Part shown: positions 5,145 to 5,201 of the stretch, one piece after another
How the letters are laid out: each line of letters starts with the position of its first letter
How positions within the stretch are numbered: the stretch's first letter is position 1
Assembly: GCA_030043285.1 (NCBI GenBank)
Contig: JASHXZ010000226.1
Span: 1-5,201, forward strand
DNA length: 5,201 nucleotides
Source of the DNA: Xanthobacteraceae bacterium
Lineage (GTDB): Bacteria; Pseudomonadota; Alphaproteobacteria; Rhizobiales; Xanthobacteraceae
Reading direction: 5' to 3'
Notes under the pieces: model-generated
Told to the model about the DNA's origin: nothing
Seen by the model: only the letters and a program-made list of their open reading frames with translations
Databases searched by the model: none
Position numbers and translations under genes: made by a program

Positions 5145-5201
5145 TGTCAAAAGTTATCAGATTCGCGCCCTTCTGGTGCGCGGCACTACGACCGGTTCCA
5201 T
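5145..5201 (-). other. Right-edge leader of the SPOR-like gene or tail of an upstream gene
   Basis: One minus-strand frame is open from the edge to a TGA at 5159-5157 and reads MEPVVVPRTRRARI; it could be the last residues of a gene lying outside the window, 12 bases before the SPOR-like ATG, or chance. AGAAGG lies about 24 bases before that ATG, too far to serve as its ribosome site. TTGACA directly abuts the ATG, but nothing like a -10 follows at the right distance. Confidence 0.3.

Noticed and set aside
5145..5150. TTGACA consensus -35 hexamer next to the SPOR-like start codon.
   Set aside because: No -10 hexamer follows at 16-18 bases, and the site would place the promoter inside the coding region; most likely chance.

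Overview
The window looks like chromosomal DNA from a GC-rich alphaproteobacterium of the order Hyphomicrobiales, most likely from the Bradyrhizobium / Rhodopseudomonas / Xanthobacteraceae side. This rests on high GC, Ala/Arg/Pro-rich proteins, weak Shine-Dalgarno sites, and above all on gene content: the left two thirds match the layout of the Bradyrhizobium cyclic beta-(1,3)-(1,6)-glucan locus (ndvB-ndvD-ndvC). No mobile element, CRISPR array, tRNA or rRNA gene was seen.

Layout. (1) Positions 1-1109, minus strand: the first 369 codons of an NdvB-type protein, with an N-terminal anchor, a GH17 beta-glucan transglycosylase/glucanase domain and the first two helices of the next membrane block. 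The rest, expected to carry a GT2 synthase domain, lies beyond the left edge. (2) 1110-1308: a 199-base gap with a weak candidate promoter. (3) 1309-1800, minus: a small exported protein with a clear signal peptide and four cysteines, in the position of ndvD. (4) 1801-2029: the divergent control region. (5) 2030-3670, plus: an NdvC-type protein, a second GH17 domain fused to seven C-terminal membrane helices. (6) 3630-4031, minus: a four-helix membrane protein of unknown function whose 3' end overlaps the end of ndvC tail to tail by 41 bases, with a perfect hairpin in the overlap. (7) 4134-5144, minus: a membrane-anchored coiled-coil protein with a long Pro/Ala linker and a C-terminal SPOR-like domain. 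(8) 5145-5201: a short leader or the tail of another gene.

How the genes may work together. From what is known of Bradyrhizobium, NdvB makes the beta-1,3-glucan from UDP-glucose at the inner membrane, NdvC is needed for the beta-1,6 linkages, and NdvD is needed in vivo for glucan production or export. Here the two GH17 domains are clear paralogues, both keep the two catalytic glutamates, and both are tethered to the membrane and should face the periplasm. This suits two transglycosylases acting one after the other on the emerging glucan. The SPOR-like protein and the four-helix protein are probably co-transcribed with each other. Nothing in their sequence ties them to glucan synthesis beyond position.

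The most useful observations are the recovery of the edge-truncated ndvB homologue, the re-assigned ndvD start that turns it into a secreted Cys-rich protein, the GH17 paralogue pair, the convergent overlap with its hairpin, and the in-frame 12-base repeat that multiplies candidate start codons ahead of the four-helix protein.
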